DNA of 64,000 nucleotides from Rahnella bonaserana (GTDB lineage: Bacteria > Pseudomonadota > Gammaproteobacteria > Enterobacterales > Enterobacteriaceae). Position 1 is the first letter of the stretch; each line of letters begins with the position of its first letter. Both the position numbers and the translations under genes were made by a program. Shown piece after piece: positions 61,484 through 64,000 of the stretch. Under the pieces are notes generated by a model. That model did no database searches, had not been told where the DNA came from, and saw nothing but the letters and a program-made list of their open reading frames with translations. The stretch lies in the NCBI RefSeq assembly GCF_019049675.1, contig NZ_JAFMOW010000061.1:62001-126000 (forward strand), read 5' to 3'.

Positions 61484-61535
61484 TGTTATGCCTCGGTATA
61501 ACGCTCCTCCCCCTGCGAAGGGGGAGAAGTTCTTA

Positions 61536-62666
61536 TCAATCTAAACCAAGTACGCCACGCAGTTTAGCCAGATCTTCGGCCAGCGTAGTGATAGGGCCTT
61601 TCATGGCGTTACGGTCTGCATCGGACAGTTTTTCGTAATTCTCGTAGCCGTCTTTGGTTTTGTATTTATCCAGCAGGGTATCGACAGTTTTGAAGTTCGC
61701 GTCGATTTTATCCAGCAGCGGCTTGTCAGATTTTTCCAGCAGCGGACGCAGCAGGTTTACGATTTTCTGCGCGCCGTCGAGGTTAGCGCGGAAATCCCAC
61801 AGGTCGGTGCGGCTGTAACGGTCTTCTTCACCGCTGATCTTGCTGGCTGCCACTTCTTCGATAAGCCCTGCCGCGCCGCCAACCACTTTACTCGGCGGGA
61901 AAGTCAGGTCAGTGATGCGTTTTTGCAGATCAACCGTGTCGGTATACAGCTTGTCAGCAAAAGGCGCCGCGCCCTGGGTGGTTTTATCTGCGAAGAGGAT
62001 TTTCTCCAGACGGTGGAAACCGGTGAAGTTAGGATCTTCCGCTTTTTTCTCGAAATCGTCTTCACGGGCATCAATGCTGCCGTCCAGATCTGAGAACAAT
62101 TCCGCGATTGGCTCGATGCGCTCATAGTAAACGCGGGTCGATGCATACAGGGACTGCGCTTTCGCCAGGTCGCCTTTCTTAATAGCATCAGTGAACGCTT
62201 TGGTGTGGGAAACCAGTTCGCCAACCTGCTGAGTCACATACACTTTATATTCTGCAATCGGCCCGACCAGCGCCATCGCGTCCGGTTTAGCGGAAGCCGC
62301 TGCGCCTTCTGCAGTCACGGTCAGTTTGCCCTTCGGATTGCTCCGCAGTCCGCAGGTCATGTCATATTCGCCCGGCTCCAGATTAGCGGTCATTTTCTGA
62401 GTGAAGCCCGGTGCGACGTTTTCACGCTCTTCCACCACCATCACGCCTTTCAGAATTTCCCATTCCAGGTTTTTCTGGCTGTCGTTGTGGATAACAAACT
62501 GTGTTTTACCGGCCGGCACGCTCAGCGCCATCGGTTCACACTGTTTATCGTTCACAGTAATTTTGACCTGACGAACGTCGGTTGCCAGTACGTTAGCGCT
62601 CAGCGCAAAAGCCGGCAGAGACAGCAGTGCAATCTGTAAAGCTTTACGGCGAAAATGTGGCATGTA
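61536..62666 (-). CDS. efeO: EfeO, periplasmic iron-binding protein of EfeUOB
   Basis: 376 residues from ATG 62664-62666, with GGAG 8 nt upstream. Signal peptide ([19 protein letters not shown]), a cupredoxin-like domain ([34 protein letters not shown]) and an M75/imelysin domain with the HxxE motif [11 protein letters not shown]. It passes iron to EfeU. The longer frame to 62708 adds residues that do not fit the family. Confidence 0.95.
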   Translation of the reverse strand, partial: YMPHFRRKALQIALLSLPAFALSANVLATDVRQVKITVNDKQCEPMALSVPAGKTQFVIHNDSQKNLEWEILKGVMVVEERENVAPGFTQKMTANLEPGEYDMTCGLRSNPKGKLTVTAEGAAASAKPDAMALVGPIAEYKVYVTQQVGELVSHTKAFTDAIKKGDLAKAQSLYASTRVYYERIEPIAELFSDLDGSIDAREDDFEKKAEDPNFTGFHRLEKILFADKTTQGAAPFADKLYTDTVDLQKRITDLTFPPSKVVGGAAGLIEEVAASKISGEEDRYSRTDLWDFRANLDGAQKIVNLLRPLLEKSDKPLLDKIDANFKTVDTLLDKYKTKDGYENYEKLSDADRNAMKGPITTLAEDLAKLRGVLGLD

Positions 62667-62736
62667 CAACTCCATGGCAAAAGCAAAGTGATAAACAGGT
62701 TTATACAAGTAACTTTAAACAGTGAACTTCACACAA

Positions 62737-63588
62737 TTAACGTTGTGTTTTTTGCCCGGCAGAGGCCGTGGCGGCCACAGAGGATTTTCCCTGAGGCATG
62801 AAAAAGAAGAACAGCGCCGGGATCAGATACAGGAAATAGACCAGCACTTCGCTCACACTTGGCGCTTCCTGATAACCAAACATCCCTTCCAGCAAGGTAC
62901 CGAACAGAGAGTGCGTGGAGAGCGTATTGCTTAAATCAAAAGCGACATCCTGCAAACCGTTCCACAATCCCGCTTCGTGGAAGGCGCGGATCGCACCCGC
63001 CGCCAGACCGGCTGCCACAAACAGGATAAACAGGCTGGTCCATTTGAAAAATTTTGCCAGATGCAGTTTCACACCACCGTAGTAGATAAGGAAACCCAGC
63101 ACGATGGCGGCGCCCAGCCCCAGCATTGCGCCGATCGGCGCTGCGATCCCTACGTCTTGCTGGAAAGCAGCCAGCAGGAAAAACACCGATTCCAGGCCTT
63201 CACGGGCGACGGCAAAAAACACCATCGCCACCAGCGCCCAGCCCTGCCCGCGCCCGGAGTTGAGCGCATTATCAATCGCGCCTTCCAGATGCACCTTGAT
63301 AGAACGCGACACTTTGCGCATCCAGAACACCATGTAAGTCAGAATGCACACCGCGACCACGGCCACGATGCCTTCAAATAATTCCTGCTGTTTTTGCGGA
63401 AACTCACCGGTGGTGGCGTTAATGAAAAGCCCCAGCGCCAGACATAACGCCGCCGCGACGAACACGCCAATCCAGACCACACCGAGCCACTGCCCGCGTT
63501 GCGTCCGTTTTAGATAGCTGGCGATCAGGCTGACAATCAGCGCCGCTTCCAGCCCTTCGCGAAACATAATGAGAAACGGAACGAACAT
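62737..63588 (-). CDS. efeU: EfeU, ferrous iron permease (FTR1 family)
   Basis: 283 residues from ATG 63586-63588, matching the family start MFVPFLIMFREGLEAALIV. Seven membrane segments; the two iron-binding REGLE motifs are both present (MFREGLEAAL and VAREGLESVFF). The upstream frame to 63681 crosses the promoter and is not coding. First gene of efeUOB, with a Fur box 70 bp upstream. Confidence 0.95.
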   Translation of the reverse strand: MFVPFLIMFREGLEAALIVSLIASYLKRTQRGQWLGVVWIGVFVAAALCLALGLFINATTGEFPQKQQELFEGIVAVVAVCILTYMVFWMRKVSRSIKVHLEGAIDNALNSGRGQGWALVAMVFFAVAREGLESVFFLLAAFQQDVGIAAPIGAMLGLGAAIVLGFLIYYGGVKLHLAKFFKWTSLFILFVAAGLAAGAIRAFHEAGLWNGLQDVAFDLSNTLSTHSLFGTLLEGMFGYQEAPSVSEVLVYFLYLIPALFFFFMPQGKSSVAATASAGQKTQR

Positions 63589-63657
63589 AGCGATAACTCC
63601 TGACCCCGTTGATCGGCAAAAACTGTAAGGGCTCTGTAAAGAAAAGTAAAAAGAAAC

Positions 63658-63676
63658 GATAGTGATTATCATTCTT
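63658..63676 (-). promoter_or_regulatory. Fur box of efeUOB
   Basis: GATAGTGATTATCATTCTT matches the 19-bp Fur consensus GATAATGATTATCATTATC at 16 of 19 positions. It lies 70 bp upstream of the efeU start, so iron-responsive repression is expected. Confidence 0.85.
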
Positions 63677-63814
63677 GCCAAAAGAAATACAAGAGGTAAC
63701 CGGCCCTTTTTTGCAGGCGTCCACGCAAATGCGCATGAAATGACAGAGCGGGACTTTCTTTAATAAGATGCGTGGTGACAAGTATGGGGAAAAGTGTGGC
63801 GGGAGGGAGTGAGA

Positions 63815-63836
63815 AACGGGGTCAGACGACCCCGTT
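63815..63836 (-). terminator. Terminator downstream of putP
   Basis: 9-bp stem AACGGGGTC / GACCCCGTT with a 4-nt loop, 34 nt after the putP stop on the minus strand, followed by TCTC rather than a full U tract. Confidence 0.65.
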
Positions 63837-63869
63837 CTGCCTTATTGTAATGGCATGATACGCCGCGTA

Positions 63870-64000
63870 TTAAATGGTGTTGTATTCTGCTTCCGCCGTC
63901 GTGAAACGCTCTTCCACCGCAGCAGAAGGTTTACGTCCCATCAGGCTGACAATCCAGATAGCCAGCGAGGCGAAGATAAAGCCCGGAATGATTTCGTACA
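63870..64000 (-). CDS. putP: PutP sodium/proline symporter, C-terminal fragment
   Basis: The last 42 codons lie in the window (YEIIPGFIFASLAIWIVSL, then MGRKPSAAVEERF and the end AEAEYNTI). This is the final membrane helix and tail of PutP, which imports proline with sodium. The start is beyond 64000. Convergent or tandem neighbours: efeU on the same strand downstream of it. Confidence 0.88.
   Translation of the reverse strand, partial: YEIIPGFIFASLAIWIVSLMGRKPSAAVEERFTTAEAEYNTI

Overview
The window is Enterobacterales DNA. The chromosomal part (42.3-64 kb: efeUOB, putP end, phoH, cheV, an AmiC-type amidase, acuI/yhdH) has a gene set like that of Yersiniaceae such as Rahnella or Serratia; the genus is an inference. 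Two blocks meet at 42312-42328, where the 17-bp 3' end of a tRNA-Asn gene (CCAGTCAGAGGAGCCAA) appears without the rest of the tRNA. This is the attachment sequence known for the Yersinia HPI / ICEKp / ICEEc1 family, so positions 1 to about 42328 are best read as the distal part of an integrative conjugative element (ICE). No integrase is visible, so the int end and the intact tRNA should lie left of the window.

ICE part. 0-2.6 kb: partial LysR regulator, DJ-1/PfpI protein and MFS exporter. 2.8-4.9 kb: element regulators (AT-rich orphan, AlpA-like, DUF2857, TraR/DksA zinc finger). 5.2-16.2 kb: a complete MPF-T type IV secretion operon in order virB1-2-(3-4 fusion)-5-eexN-6-7-8-9-10-11-trbM-like-hypothetical. 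16.2-16.9 kb: a gene-free tract with nested palindromes, the best oriT candidate, directly before mobB (coupling protein) and mobC (MOB-C relaxase). 19.6-21 kb: a small ORF and a frameshifted ardC-like antirestriction gene. 21.4-27.4 kb: metabolic cargo (nimR/nimT-like pair with a nonsense stop in the transporter; LysR plus amidohydrolase, DMT transporter, SMP-30 lactonase). 27.5-42 kb: an AT-rich defence-type island with a tnpB remnant, an Abi-C-like protein, a DUF4365 nuclease-like fusion, a stand-alone TOPRIM-like protein, a Septu-like ATPase-HNH operon with a third gene split at a canonical T TTT TTA slippery site, a damaged IS3-family element, and a three-gene Lamassu/ABC-3C operon beside the att site.

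Chromosomal part. 42.5-47.6 kb: SDR oxidoreductase, metallophosphoesterase, cheV, acuI-like reductase and TetR regulator. 47.7-57.3 kb: two luciferase-like monooxygenases, an M20 deacetylase, a GNAT acetyltransferase and an amino-acid ABC importer. This gene set matches the S-(2-succino)cysteine / S-alkyl-cysteine salvage loci of Bacillus (yxe/ytm type). It is interrupted by two opposite-strand genes, a glycerophosphodiesterase-like protein lacking its usual metal ligands and a frameshifted second ispG. 57.4-64 kb: phoH, a possible 36-codon small gene, an amiC-like amidase, the Fur-boxed efeUOB iron uptake operon and the 3' end of putP.
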